NCBI RefSeq assembly: GCF_000816245.1
Contig: NZ_CP007769.1
Coordinates: 342,464-406,463 of the forward strand
Reading direction: 5' to 3'
Source of the DNA: Campylobacter sp. RM16704
Lineage (GTDB): Bacteria; Campylobacterota; Campylobacteria; Campylobacterales; Campylobacteraceae
Length of the DNA: 64,000 nt
Both the position numbers and the translations under genes were made by a program. Shown here piece after piece: positions 1-8,744 of this stretch. The notes under the pieces are model-generated. The model searched no databases. It worked only from the letters and a program-made list of their open reading frames with translations, and had not been told where the DNA came from. Position 1 is the stretch's first letter, and every line of letters starts with the position of its first letter.

Positions 1-2075
1 CTGATGAATATGTAAGAATTCGTCCAGGAACTGATATAGCTTTAGTTTATGGTATGCTTCATTTAATTTTTAAAAATGGATGGGAAGATAAAAAACTTAT
101 TAAAGCTAGAACTTATGGAGTTGAAGATATTAAAGCTGAAGCTGCAAAATGGACTCCAGAGATTGTAGAAGATGTTACAGGTGTTCCAGCTACTCAACTT
201 GAAAAAATCACAAGAATGTTGGCTACTATCAAACCTGCTACACTATTTTGGTCTTTAGGTATTACTCAACATTCAGTAGGTAGTTCTAATACAAGAATTT
301 TAGCAATCTTACAGCTTGTTCTTGGAAATATAGGCAAACCAGGAGCGGGAACAAATATCATTAGAGGTCATGATAATGTTCAAGGTGCTACTGATATGGG
401 ATGTTTAGCAGATACTTTACCAGCTTATTATGGGCTTGATGATAATGCATGGAATCATTTTGCTAATTTTTGGAATGTAGATAGAGAATATCTAAATTCA
501 AGATTTTATTCTAAAGAATGGATGCATGAAAAAGGCTTTTCATTAGCAAAATGGTGGCAAGGTGTTTTACATGAGGAAAAAACTTATTCAAACTCACCTA
601 TCCGCGTACTTTGGGTACAAGGAACAGGTATCACTTCTATGGCACATACAGTAAAAATTCAAGAAGCACTTAAAAAACTTGATATGATCGTAATTGCCGA
701 ACCTTTTGTAAATGAAGTAGCTGTTTTAGCAGATCGTCCAGATGGAATTTATATTATTCCTGCTTCAACTCAGTTTGAAACTGAAGGTTATGTAACTGCG
801 ACTAATCGTGCTATGCAGTGGCGTTCTCAAGTAGTAAAACCAATTTATGAAAGCAAAGAAGATCATGAAATTATGTTTGCATTTGCTAAAAAATTTGGCT
901 TTTACAAGGAATACACTCGTGGTATGAAAATGGAATTAAAAGATCATAAACTTGTACAAACAAGAGATGATAATGACGATAATTTCTTATGGCCTGATGA
1001 TGCTACAAGAGAAATGAGTAATGGTCTTTTAAGTATAGGATTAAGAGGAATTTCTGCAGAGCGTTTAAGAAAACATCAGCAAAATTGGGAACATTTTGAT
1101 CCTGATACTCAAAGAGGTATGGGTGGAGAAGTTAAAGGTGAATATTATGGTTTACCTTGGCCTTGCTGGGATAAACAACATCCTGGAACTTCTATTCTAT
1201 GGAATGCCGATGTGCCTTATGAAGAAGGTGGTATGGGTTTTAGAAACCGCTTTGGTTTAGAACATGAAGGTCATTCCCAATTAGCTGATGATGCATTCAC
1301 TCCAAAAGGATGTAAGATTAAAGGTGGATATCCACAAATTACTAAAGACAATATTGAAAAAGTATTTAACATTAGGTTAAGTGATAATGAAAAAAAATTA
1401 ATGGGTTCTAGTTGGAGTACAGATATTTCAGGTATTATTTTGGAAAAATGTAGGGAAAAAAGTGCTTGTTGTTTAGGAAATGCTAGAGCTAGAATGAAAG
1501 TTTGGGAATTTGCTGATCCTATTCCATTGCATAGAGAACCTATTCACTCACCACGCTGGGATTTGGTTAAAAAATATCCTACTTGGGATGATCAAGAGAA
1601 AAACTTTAGAGTCGAGAGTAAATTTATTAGTGAGCAACAAAAAACAGATTGGAGTAAAGAGTTTCCAACGATTATTTCAAGTATGCGTTTAGTAAATTTA
1701 AGTGGTGCAGGTATGCTTGAAAGAACTAGCAAATATCTTGCAGCTATTACACCTGAAATGTTTGCTAATGTACACCCTGAACTTGCTTTAAAATATGGCA
1801 TTAATGATGGTGATATGATGTGGATTCACTCTCCACAAGGGACTAAGATTAAAGTAAAATGTGTACATAATCATTCTGTAACACCTGATAGAATTTGCTT
1901 GCCTTATAACTTTGCGGGTATTATGCAAGGTGTGGATTTAAGTTATAACTATCCAGAAGGAACTAAACCTTATACTATAGGTGAAAGTTCTAACACGGTT
2001 ACTAACTATGGTTTTGATATAAATACGCAAATTTCTGAGTTTAATGCAGGACTTTGCAGACTTGAAAAGGCTTAA
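1..2075 (+). CDS. fdhA: Formate dehydrogenase catalytic subunit, C-terminal part (5' end outside window)
   Basis: Catalytic molybdopterin (Mo or W) subunit of periplasmic respiratory formate dehydrogenase, oxidising formate to CO2. The reading frame is open from the first full codon (position 3), so the gene enters from the left; about 690 residues are present. The N-terminal Tat signal, the first Fe-S cluster and the Sec/Cys active site lie upstream. Visible are the central molybdopterin oxidoreductase region (residues GHDNVQGATDMG, a typical FdhA stretch) and the C-terminal molydopterin-dinucleotide-binding domain (from about position 1650, with NLSGAGMLERTSKYLAAITP). fdhB follows after 10 bases, so the two are cotranscribed. 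In relatives this protein carries selenocysteine, which fits the selD and selC genes nearby, but the Sec codon cannot be seen here. Confidence 0.95.
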   Translation, partial: DEYVRIRPGTDIALVYGMLHLIFKNGWEDKKLIKARTYGVEDIKAEAAKWTPEIVEDVTGVPATQLEKITRMLATIKPATLFWSLGITQHSVGSSNTRILAILQLVLGNIGKPGAGTNIIRGHDNVQGATDMGCLADTLPAYYGLDDNAWNHFANFWNVDREYLNSRFYSKEWMHEKGFSLAKWWQGVLHEEKTYSNSPIRVLWVQGTGITSMAHTVKIQEALKKLDMIVIAEPFVNEVAVLADRPDGIYIIPASTQFETEGYVTATNRAMQWRSQVVKPIYESKEDHEIMFAFAKKFGFYKEYTRGMKMELKDHKLVQTRDDNDDNFLWPDDATREMSNGLLSIGLRGISAERLRKHQQNWEHFDPDTQRGMGGEVKGEYYGLPWPCWDKQHPGTSILWNADVPYEEGGMGFRNRFGLEHEGHSQLADDAFTPKGCKIKGGYPQITKDNIEKVFNIRLSDNEKKLMGSSWSTDISGIILEKCREKSACCLGNARARMKVWEFADPIPLHREPIHSPRWDLVKKYPTWDDQEKNFRVESKFISEQQKTDWSKEFPTIISSMRLVNLSGAGMLERTSKYLAAITPEMFANVHPELALKYGINDGDMMWIHSPQGTKIKVKCVHNHSVTPDRICLPYNFAGIMQGVDLSYNYPEGTKPYTIGESSNTVTNYGFDINTQISEFNAGLCRLEKA

Positions 2076-2085
2076 GGGGTAAGTT

Positions 2086-2655
2086 ATGGCTAGAATGAAA
2101 TTTTATGTAGATAATAATCGTTGTATTTCTTGCTTTGCTTGTCAAGTAGCTTGTTCAAGTGCTCATGAAGTACCAGTTGGTATTAATAGAAGAAAAGTAA
2201 TTACTTTAAATGATGGTATAGAAGGTAAAGAATTCTCAACAACTATAGCATGTCAGCACTGCACTGATGCACCATGTGAGCAAGTTTGCCCTGTTAAGTG
2301 TTTTTATATTAGAGCAGATGGTATTGTTTTACACGATAAAAAAACTTGTATAGGTTGTGGATATTGTCTTTATGCATGTCCATTTGGTGCTCCACAATTT
2401 CCAAGAGATGGAGCCTTTGGTATTAAAGGAGAAATGGATAAATGTACTATGTGTGCAGGTGGTCCAGAGCCTACAAATTCTCATGAAGAAAGAGAACTTT
2501 ATGGACAAAATCGTATTGCAGAAGGTAAAGTACCTATGTGTGCTGCGGTTTGCTCTACAAATGCACTTTTGGTTGGTGATGCAGCCGAAGTTAGTGCGAT
2601 GTATAGAAAAAGAGTTTTACTTAAAGGTCAAAATTTAGGACTTGATGTAAAATAA
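2086..2655 (+). CDS. fdhB: Formate dehydrogenase iron-sulfur subunit
   Basis: Electron-transfer subunit (189 residues) that carries electrons from FdhA toward the membrane cytochrome b subunit. Four cysteine groups expected for four [4Fe-4S] clusters are visible: CISCFACQVAC near the N-terminus, CQHCTDAPCEQVCPVKC, CIGCGYCLYACPFG, and CTMC with a later CAAVC. The start ATG lies 10 bases after the fdhA stop and is preceded by AAGGGG. A strong hairpin terminator follows directly, so the usual third gene, the cytochrome b subunit fdhC, is not next to it. Confidence 0.95.
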   Translation: MARMKFYVDNNRCISCFACQVACSSAHEVPVGINRRKVITLNDGIEGKEFSTTIACQHCTDAPCEQVCPVKCFYIRADGIVLHDKKTCIGCGYCLYACPFGAPQFPRDGAFGIKGEMDKCTMCAGGPEPTNSHEERELYGQNRIAEGKVPMCAAVCSTNALLVGDAAEVSAMYRKRVLLKGQNLGLDVK

Positions 2656-2663
2656 AACTCAAA

Positions 2664-2687
2664 GGGTGCTTGTAGCACCCTTTTATT
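2664..2687 (+). terminator. Intrinsic terminator after fdhAB
   Basis: A 7-bp GC-rich stem (GGGTGCT, loop TGT, AGCACCC) is followed by TTTTATT. It sits 8 bases after the fdhB stop and separates fdhAB from the modE-yedF-selD group. Confidence 0.9.
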
Positions 2688-2688
2688 A

Positions 2689-2694
2689 TATAAT
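2689..2694 (+). promoter_or_regulatory. Probable -10 box of the modE-yedF-selD unit
   Basis: A perfect TATAAT lies between the fdhB terminator and the ModE-like gene, 16 bases before its ATG. This would give a very short leader. Campylobacter sigma-70 promoters generally lack a conserved -35, so the call rests on the -10 and its position. Confidence 0.5.
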
Positions 2695-2710
2695 TATTCA
2701 AGGTTAATTT

Positions 2711-3439
2711 ATGGAAGAGCTAGTTTTACAAATTCAAAAAAATCTTGATGAAAATAATAAACTTCCTTGTAAAAAAGCATTGGAAATTTTAAAACAATAT
2801 CCTAAAGATAAATTTCTAAAGGCTATAAAAGAACTTGAAATAAAAATTTCAGATTGTGAATTAGGTCAGTTTGGTAAGTTAAGTAAAAATATAGCAAAAA
2901 GTGAAATTTTAGAAAATTTAGAAACAAAATTAGATCAAAAACGCCGAATAAATTGTAAAGATGCTTTAAAATGTTCCAAAGATTTTAATATGGCTGATAT
3001 TAGGGCTACACTTAAAACTTATAAAATTGATGTAAAGTACTGTGAACTTGGATGTTTTGAAGAAAAAAAAGGAAAAAAATTTAACATAAAAAGTAAGATT
3101 TGGATTGAAAATCCTGACGGAGAATTACTTTTTGGTAAAGGAAAAACAGATATTTTAGAATTAGTTGGAGAATGTGGAAGTATTTCTCAAGCAGCTAAAC
3201 AACTAGGAATTAATTATAAAAAAGCATGGCTTTATGTACAAGATTTAGAAACTAACATGAAAGAAGAATTACTTATTGCTAAAAAAGGTAGAGGAAGTGA
3301 TTCTGGTAGTAAGCTTACTCCAAGAGCTTATGAATTAATTAAAAATTTTAAAATTTTACAAGAAGATGTAGAAGAATACACTAATAAACGTTTTAAAGAA
3401 TTATTTTTTAAGAAAAACCAAAAAAAAGATAAAACTTAA
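2711..3439 (+). CDS. ModE-family molybdate/tungstate-responsive regulator with duplicated N-terminal module
   Basis: A 242-residue protein. Residues about 125-215 form a ModE/LysR-like winged helix (ILELVGECGSISQAAKQLG, then NYKKAWLYVQDLE). The N-terminal half holds two related segments, each about 55 residues long and ending in a CELG motif (CELGQFGK near residue 49, CELGCFEE near residue 110), with internal Cys residues. The usual C-terminal molybdate-binding (TOBE) domains are absent. Its place between fdhAB and selD suggests a regulator of metal-dependent formate dehydrogenase genes, matching the ModE-like gene in this position in C. jejuni. What the duplicated cysteine modules bind cannot be told from the sequence. 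Confidence 0.8.
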   Translation: MEELVLQIQKNLDENNKLPCKKALEILKQYPKDKFLKAIKELEIKISDCELGQFGKLSKNIAKSEILENLETKLDQKRRINCKDALKCSKDFNMADIRATLKTYKIDVKYCELGCFEEKKGKKFNIKSKIWIENPDGELLFGKGKTDILELVGECGSISQAAKQLGINYKKAWLYVQDLETNMKEELLIAKKGRGSDSGSKLTPRAYELIKNFKILQEDVEEYTNKRFKELFFKKNQKKDKT

Positions 3440-3488
3440 TTTTCTTACAAGTTATAACAATATATTATTAATTTAAAAAAGGTAAAAA

Positions 3489-4067
3489 ATGAAAATTGAT
3501 TGTAGAGATTTAGCTTGTCCACGTCCTGTGATAGAAACAAAAAAGGCTTTGGAAAATTTAAAAGGAAATGAAAAATTAGAAATTCTTTTAAATTCTCAAG
3601 CTTCTAAAGAAAATGTAATAAGATTTTTAAAATCTTTAAATTTAGAATTTTATGTTAATGATTTAGATGATGAAAGTGTTGTTAGTATTGTAAAATATGG
3701 CAATATGGATCAAATTCAAGAGCAAAATTTACAAGACTATAATGTTTTATTTTTAAAAAGTGATAAGGTTGGTGAGGGTGAACTTGGAAAAAATTTAATG
3801 TTAGGTTTTTTAAAAACCTTAAAAGATTTACCCAGTAAACCTAAAAAAATTCTTTGCGTTAATGATAGTGTTTTGATTAATACTGATTGTTCTCATATGG
3901 CTTTTGAAGCTATGAAAGAGCTTGAAAATTTAGGGATTGAGATATATAGTTGCGGAGCTTGTTTAGAATTTTTTGGCAAAAGTGCAGATTTAAAAATAGG
4001 TAAAATAGGTAATGCTTATGAAATTTTAAATGAACTTTTTGGAAAGGCTAAGATTATCTCTTTATGA
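3489..4067 (+). CDS. yedF: YedF-like selenium metabolism protein (TusA domain plus DsrE-like domain)
   Basis: A 192-residue two-domain protein. Residues 1-70 are a TusA/SirA domain with the Cys-Pro signature (DCRDLACPRPVIETKKAL, Cys10). Residues 85-190 resemble a DsrE/F-like domain with a CGACLEFFG cysteine motif. This architecture is that of the YedF family associated with selenium metabolism. The 3' end overlaps the selD start by four bases (ATGA), showing translational coupling and supporting a role in selenium delivery or handling. The chemistry of the family is not settled. Confidence 0.8.
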   Translation: MKIDCRDLACPRPVIETKKALENLKGNEKLEILLNSQASKENVIRFLKSLNLEFYVNDLDDESVVSIVKYGNMDQIQEQNLQDYNVLFLKSDKVGEGELGKNLMLGFLKTLKDLPSKPKKILCVNDSVLINTDCSHMAFEAMKELENLGIEIYSCGACLEFFGKSADLKIGKIGNAYEILNELFGKAKIISL

Positions 4068-5095
4068 TATATAAAGATCAAAAACTAACTCAATATGTTA
4101 AAGCTGCGGGTTGAGCTGCCAAATTAGACTCGGTGGGTCTTGACAAAATACTTGGTATTCTAAAACCGCATAAAAATATTTTAAGTAGTATTGGCAATAA
4201 TGAAGATGCTAGTGTTTATAAGCTAAATGAAAATTTGGCTTTGGTGCAAACGCTTGATTTTATTACCCCAGTGGTCGATAGTGCATATCATTTTGGTGCT
4301 ATAGCTGCTGCTAATGCTTTAAGTGATGTATTTGCAATGGGTGCTGAAGTGATTAATGCTTTAAATATCGTAGGTTTTGATACTTGTCATTTTGGAAATG
4401 AAATTTTACTTGAAGTTTTAGAGGGTGCTAGAGCTAAGGTTGAAGAAGCAGGAGCTGTTCTAGTGGGTGGACATACTATAGAAAATGATGAATTTATTTT
4501 TGGACTCAGTGTTACAGGTATGGTTCACCCTAATAAATTTATAACCAATAATAATGCAAAAGATGGTGATGTGATTTTACTTACTAAACCTATAGGTAGT
4601 GGTATTATTAGTACTGCTATAAAAGCAAAATTAATGGATAAAGAAAAAATTATTAAAGCATGTGAACAAATGAGCTTTTTAAATGTATATGCAAGTCGTG
4701 TATTAAGAGAATTTAAAAGCCTTAATGCATTGAGCGATGTTACAGGTTTTGGTCTTTTGGGGCATTTAAAAGAAATGCTAAATAAAAATATTATGATTGA
4801 AGTATATAAAAATGAAATTCCTTTAATGGATGGAGTCTTGTCAATGGCTAATATGGGAATTATTCCTGTAGGGGCTTATAAAAATAAAGATAGTTTAAAA
4901 TCTTGGGTTGAAAATTTAAATGAAAATGATAAAGATATAGTTTTTTTTGATCCTCAAACTTCAGGAGGACTTTTAGCTGCTATGAGTGAAAAGGAAGCTA
5001 ATGAAGCTATAAAAATTCTAAAAGATAAAAACATAGAAGCAAAAATTATTGCACGATGTGTAAAAAATACTCATAATTATTTATTATTACGCTAA
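4064..5095 (+). CDS. selD: Selenide, water dikinase; selenoprotein with in-frame TGA (Sec17)
   Basis: Makes selenophosphate from selenide and ATP, the selenium donor for tRNA-Sec. The true start is ATG 4064, inside the ATGA overlap with yedF. The frame then runs into TGA at 4112-4114 and continues open to 5095, giving 343 residues, the normal SelD length. Read as selenocysteine, the N-terminus is MIYKDQKLTQYVKAAG-U-AAKLD. Sec17 and Lys20 line up with the catalytic Cys17 and Lys20 of E. coli SelD. Further motifs include VQTLDFITPVV, GAIAAANALSDVFAMGA, GGHTIEND and DVTGFGLLGHL. A gene call starting after the TGA (GTG 4133) would lose the active site. tRNA-Sec is encoded about 7 kb downstream. 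Confidence 0.95.
4112..4140 (+). promoter_or_regulatory. Sec UGA codon and putative bacterial SECIS hairpin in selD
   Basis: The TGA at 4112-4114 is followed, 11 bases later, by a small hairpin: AGAC (4126-4129), loop TCGGTGG (4130-4136), GTCT (4137-4140). A short hairpin with a G-containing loop at this distance is what SelB-dependent decoding needs. The 4-bp stem is weak, so the fold is tentative, while the recoding itself is well supported by frame and active-site alignment. Confidence 0.6.
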
Positions 5096-5235
5096 TATTT
5101 TATTCTATAATAAATAATTTTTCTTTTTATTTGTTACTTTTTTACATATATACATAAATTATAAATAAATATTATGTTCATTTTCGTAATGTTTTTTGTA
5201 TCATAAAATATATTAACCATAAAATGGAGGAAAAA

Positions 5236-8200
5236 ATGATACAAAAAGCTTTACAGTTAGCAGAAGAGCTACAAAAAAAAATAGAAAGTAATATTTCTCA
5301 AAGTGAAAAAGAATTTCACGCCAAAATGCAAAAACTTTTAAATAATCCTAAAAATAAAGTAATGTTGATTGAGTTATTAGACCGATCCTTTAGATGTAAG
5401 GATAAAAGTGCAAGTTTTGAACTCATAGAGCATACTTTAAATAAATATGGTATAGCAGATTTTTTTAGTGCTTTTGAAAAATTTTTACTTTTTTCATTTT
5501 TAAATTTTGGAAAATTTGCACCAACTCTTAGTGTGCCATTTTTCATTAAGCATTTAAGAGAAGATACAAAAGCTATGGTTTTAGATGCAAATCCTAGCGT
5601 TTTAGAGCCTCATATGCGTAAAAGAAAAGATGAAGATAAAATCACTTTAAATGTAAATTTAATTGGCGAAGAGGTTTTGGGTGAAGCTGAGAGTGCTTAC
5701 AGGATGAAAAAATACGAAGAAGCATTAAAAACAAGCTATATTACTTATATTTCTATTAAGATTACTACCATTTTTTCCCAAATCAATATCATTGATTTTG
5801 AATACTCTAAAGATGAGGTGGTAAAAAGATTGGATAAATTATATGCTCTTGCACTAGAAGAAGAAAAAAAGCAAGGTGTGTCTAAATTTATCAATCTTGA
5901 CATGGAAGAATTTAGAGATTTAGAATTAACCGTTGAAGCTTTTATGGAAAGTGTTGCAAAATACGATATTAAAGCAGGTATTGTTTTGCAAGCTTATTTA
6001 CCTGATTCTTATGAGTATTTGAAAAAACTTTTTGCCTTTTCTAAAGAAAGAGTTTTAAAAGGTATGAAGCCTATAAAAATTCGCTTTGTTAAAGGTGCAA
6101 ATATGGAAAGTGAAGAAACTATAGCTTCGCAAAGAGGTTGGGCTCTACCTACTTTTTATAAAAAAATTGACACTGATAGTAATTATAAAAAAATGCTTGA
6201 TTTTGTCTTAGAAGGAGACAATTATAAGTATATTAATATAGGTATTGCAAGTCACAATTTATTTGAAATAGCTTATGCTTATACTAGAATTTCACAAGCG
6301 GGAGCTTTATCGTCTTTTACTTTTGAAATGCTTGAAGGTATGAGTTTGCAATGCTCTTATGAGCTTTCTAAAATGCATGATCTTATACTTTATGCACCAG
6401 TTTGTGATGAAGCACATTTTAACAACGCTATTGCATATTTGGTAAGAAGACTTGATGAAAATACTAGTGAAGATAATTTTATGAGATATTTTTTCAATCT
6501 TAAAATTAATGATAAAAACTGGCAGACACAAAAAGAATTATTTATAAAATCTTTAGAAGGTGTTGCTAGTTTGGATAATTCTACTCACAGAACTCAAGAT
6601 AGAAATAATGAAGCAAAAGCTATAAGTTCTTATGAGAGCAAAGAATTTAAAAACGAACCTGATACTGATTTTATCTTAAAGGCAAATAGAGAGTGGGCTA
6701 AAGATATAAGAACTAAATATGAAAATTTAGAAAATTATGATGTATATCCAGTTGCAAAAGAGCAAATTAAAAATGAAAATTTACAAGTAGTGGAAGTAAA
6801 AGATAAAATCAATAATCGCACCATAGGAAAAGCATACTTAGCTGGCGAAACAGAGATTAAGTATGCTTTAGATGTGGCTAAAAATTCAAATTTTAGTGAG
6901 TTAAGTCATGATGAAATTTATAAAATTTTAGCAAAAACTGCCCAACTTGTTAGAGAACGCAGAGGTGATTTAATAGGTATAGCGGCATTAGAAGTAGGAA
7001 AAACTTTCTTAGAAATTGACCCTGAAGTTAGTGAAGCGATAGACTTTTTAGAATTTTATCCACATTCTTTAGAAAAATTAAAAGAACAAAATCCAAATAC
7101 TACTTTTAAAGCAAAAGGTATAGGTGTGGTGATTGCTCCGTGGAATTTTCCAGTAGGTATTTCAGTAGGAACTATAGCAGCTCCACTTGCTGCAGGAAAT
7201 AGAGTGATTTATAAACCATCATCTTTGTCTATGCTAACAGGTTATATGCTTTGTAAGTGCTTTTGGGATGCAGGAATTCCTAAAGATGCTTTGATTTTCT
7301 TACCTGCTAAAGGTAGTGATATATCAAAATATTTGCTTATTGATCAAAGCGTGAAATTTTCAGTATTAACCGGTGGAGAAGAAACAGCTTATGCAATGCT
7401 TAAAGCTAATCCAACCTTGCTTTTAAGTGCTGAAACAGGCGGTAAAAATGCAACTATTGTTTCTAAATTTGCAGATCGTGATAGTGCGATTAAAAATATC
7501 ATTCATTCAGCATTTTCAAATTCAGGTCAGAAATGCTCAGCTACTTCCTTGCTTGTCTTAGAAGAAGAAGTTTATGAAGACGAAGAATTTAAAAAGACTT
7601 TAGTAGATGCTGCAAGTTCTATGGCTGTTGGAAATCCTTTTGTATTTAAAAATAAACTTGGTGCTTTAGCAGATAAACCAGATGCAAAATTACAAAAAGC
7701 TTTAGATGAGCTAGCTCCTTATGAAAGTTGGGCTTTAAAACCTAAATTTATAGATGACAATCCTTATCTTTTAACTCCAGGGATTAAATATGGTACAAAA
7801 AAAGGTGATTTTACACATATGAATGAGCTTTTTGCTCCAATTTTAACTGTAATGAAAGCAAAAGATTTAAAAGAAGCTATTGATATAGTAAATTCCACAG
7901 GTTATGGTCTGACAGCTGGATTTGAAAGTTTAGATGAGAGAGAATGGGAATATTTTCACACTCACATAGAAGCAGGAAATATCTACATAAATAAACCAAC
8001 AACTGGTGCTATAGTTCTTAGACAACCTTTTGGTGGTATTAAAAAATCTGCAATCGGTTTTGGTAGAAAGGTGGGAATTTATAATTATATCACCCAATTT
8101 ATGGATATAGAACAAAGTCAAGCTGATCAAAATCTTTTAGATAATGAATTAGTGTCAAATTTGAATGCTTTAAGCCTTGATTTAAATGAAAAAGATAAAG

Positions 8201-8733
8201 CAGATTTTGAAGTTATTAAAGCTATGGCTAGAAGTTATGCTTATCATGCAAAGCATGAATTTGCGAGTGCGAAAGATTATGTCAATATTAGAGGTGAGGA
8301 TAATCTTTTCTCTTATACAAAGGTTAAAAATATTGCTTATAGAGTGCATAAAGATGATAGCTTAAAAGATATTTTAGGGGTTATTTTGGCAGCTAGCGTA
8401 CTAAATATTGATCTTATTTTAAGTTATGATGAGCATGAAAAAATGGATTTAGTGCAAAAGATTAATCAAAAAATTAGCTCAAAAACTTTATTCCTTAAAG
8501 AAAATGAAGAAAATTTCCTTAGAAAAATAGCTGATTATGAAAGAATTCGTTATTTTGCTCCATTAAATGTAAACGATGAAGTTTTCAAAAAAGCAGCAAG
8601 TTGTGCAAAAATCATTGCTAATACTAAACCTTTAATGAATGGTCGCTTTGAATTACTTTTATATCATAATGAAAAAGCTTTGAGTATATCTTTCCATCGT
8701 TATGGAAATTTAGGTATTCGTGCTTTAAAATGA
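5236..8733 (+). CDS. putA: Bifunctional proline dehydrogenase / delta-1-pyrroline-5-carboxylate dehydrogenase
   Basis: Oxidises proline to glutamate, feeding electrons to the quinone pool (FAD step) and NAD (aldehyde dehydrogenase step). 1165 residues. The proline dehydrogenase domain occupies roughly residues 100-430 (KIRFVKGANMESEE). The aldehyde dehydrogenase domain covers about 510-950 with APWNFPVG, ETGGKNATIV and the catalytic Cys in FSNSGQKCSATS. About 200 C-terminal residues have no motif I recognise. There is no N-terminal ribbon-helix-helix, so it is not an autorepressor PutA. ATG 5236 is chosen because GGAGG lies 5 bases upstream; ATG 5224 overlaps that ribosome site. putP follows after 11 bases. 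Confidence 0.95.
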   Translation: MIQKALQLAEELQKKIESNISQSEKEFHAKMQKLLNNPKNKVMLIELLDRSFRCKDKSASFELIEHTLNKYGIADFFSAFEKFLLFSFLNFGKFAPTLSVPFFIKHLREDTKAMVLDANPSVLEPHMRKRKDEDKITLNVNLIGEEVLGEAESAYRMKKYEEALKTSYITYISIKITTIFSQINIIDFEYSKDEVVKRLDKLYALALEEEKKQGVSKFINLDMEEFRDLELTVEAFMESVAKYDIKAGIVLQAYLPDSYEYLKKLFAFSKERVLKGMKPIKIRFVKGANMESEETIASQRGWALPTFYKKIDTDSNYKKMLDFVLEGDNYKYINIGIASHNLFEIAYAYTRISQAGALSSFTFEMLEGMSLQCSYELSKMHDLILYAPVCDEAHFNNAIAYLVRRLDENTSEDNFMRYFFNLKINDKNWQTQKELFIKSLEGVASLDNSTHRTQDRNNEAKAISSYESKEFKNEPDTDFILKANREWAKDIRTKYENLENYDVYPVAKEQIKNENLQVVEVKDKINNRTIGKAYLAGETEIKYALDVAKNSNFSELSHDEIYKILAKTAQLVRERRGDLIGIAALEVGKTFLEIDPEVSEAIDFLEFYPHSLEKLKEQNPNTTFKAKGIGVVIAPWNFPVGISVGTIAAPLAAGNRVIYKPSSLSMLTGYMLCKCFWDAGIPKDALIFLPAKGSDISKYLLIDQSVKFSVLTGGEETAYAMLKANPTLLLSAETGGKNATIVSKFADRDSAIKNIIHSAFSNSGQKCSATSLLVLEEEVYEDEEFKKTLVDAASSMAVGNPFVFKNKLGALADKPDAKLQKALDELAPYESWALKPKFIDDNPYLLTPGIKYGTKKGDFTHMNELFAPILTVMKAKDLKEAIDIVNSTGYGLTAGFESLDEREWEYFHTHIEAGNIYINKPTTGAIVLRQPFGGIKKSAIGFGRKVGIYNYITQFMDIEQSQADQNLLDNELVSNLNALSLDLNEKDKADFEVIKAMARSYAYHAKHEFASAKDYVNIRGEDNLFSYTKVKNIAYRVHKDDSLKDILGVILAASVLNIDLILSYDEHEKMDLVQKINQKISSKTLFLKENEENFLRKIADYERIRYFAPLNVNDEVFKKAASCAKIIANTKPLMNGRFELLLYHNEKALSISFHRYGNLGIRALK

Positions 8734-8744
8734 AAGGAGAATAA

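Noticed and set aside
4064-4132. TGA at 4112 as evidence for a broken selD gene or a sequencing error
   Set aside because: The codon falls exactly at the active-site Cys/Sec position, the frame is otherwise intact, and a tRNA-Sec gene is present in the same window.
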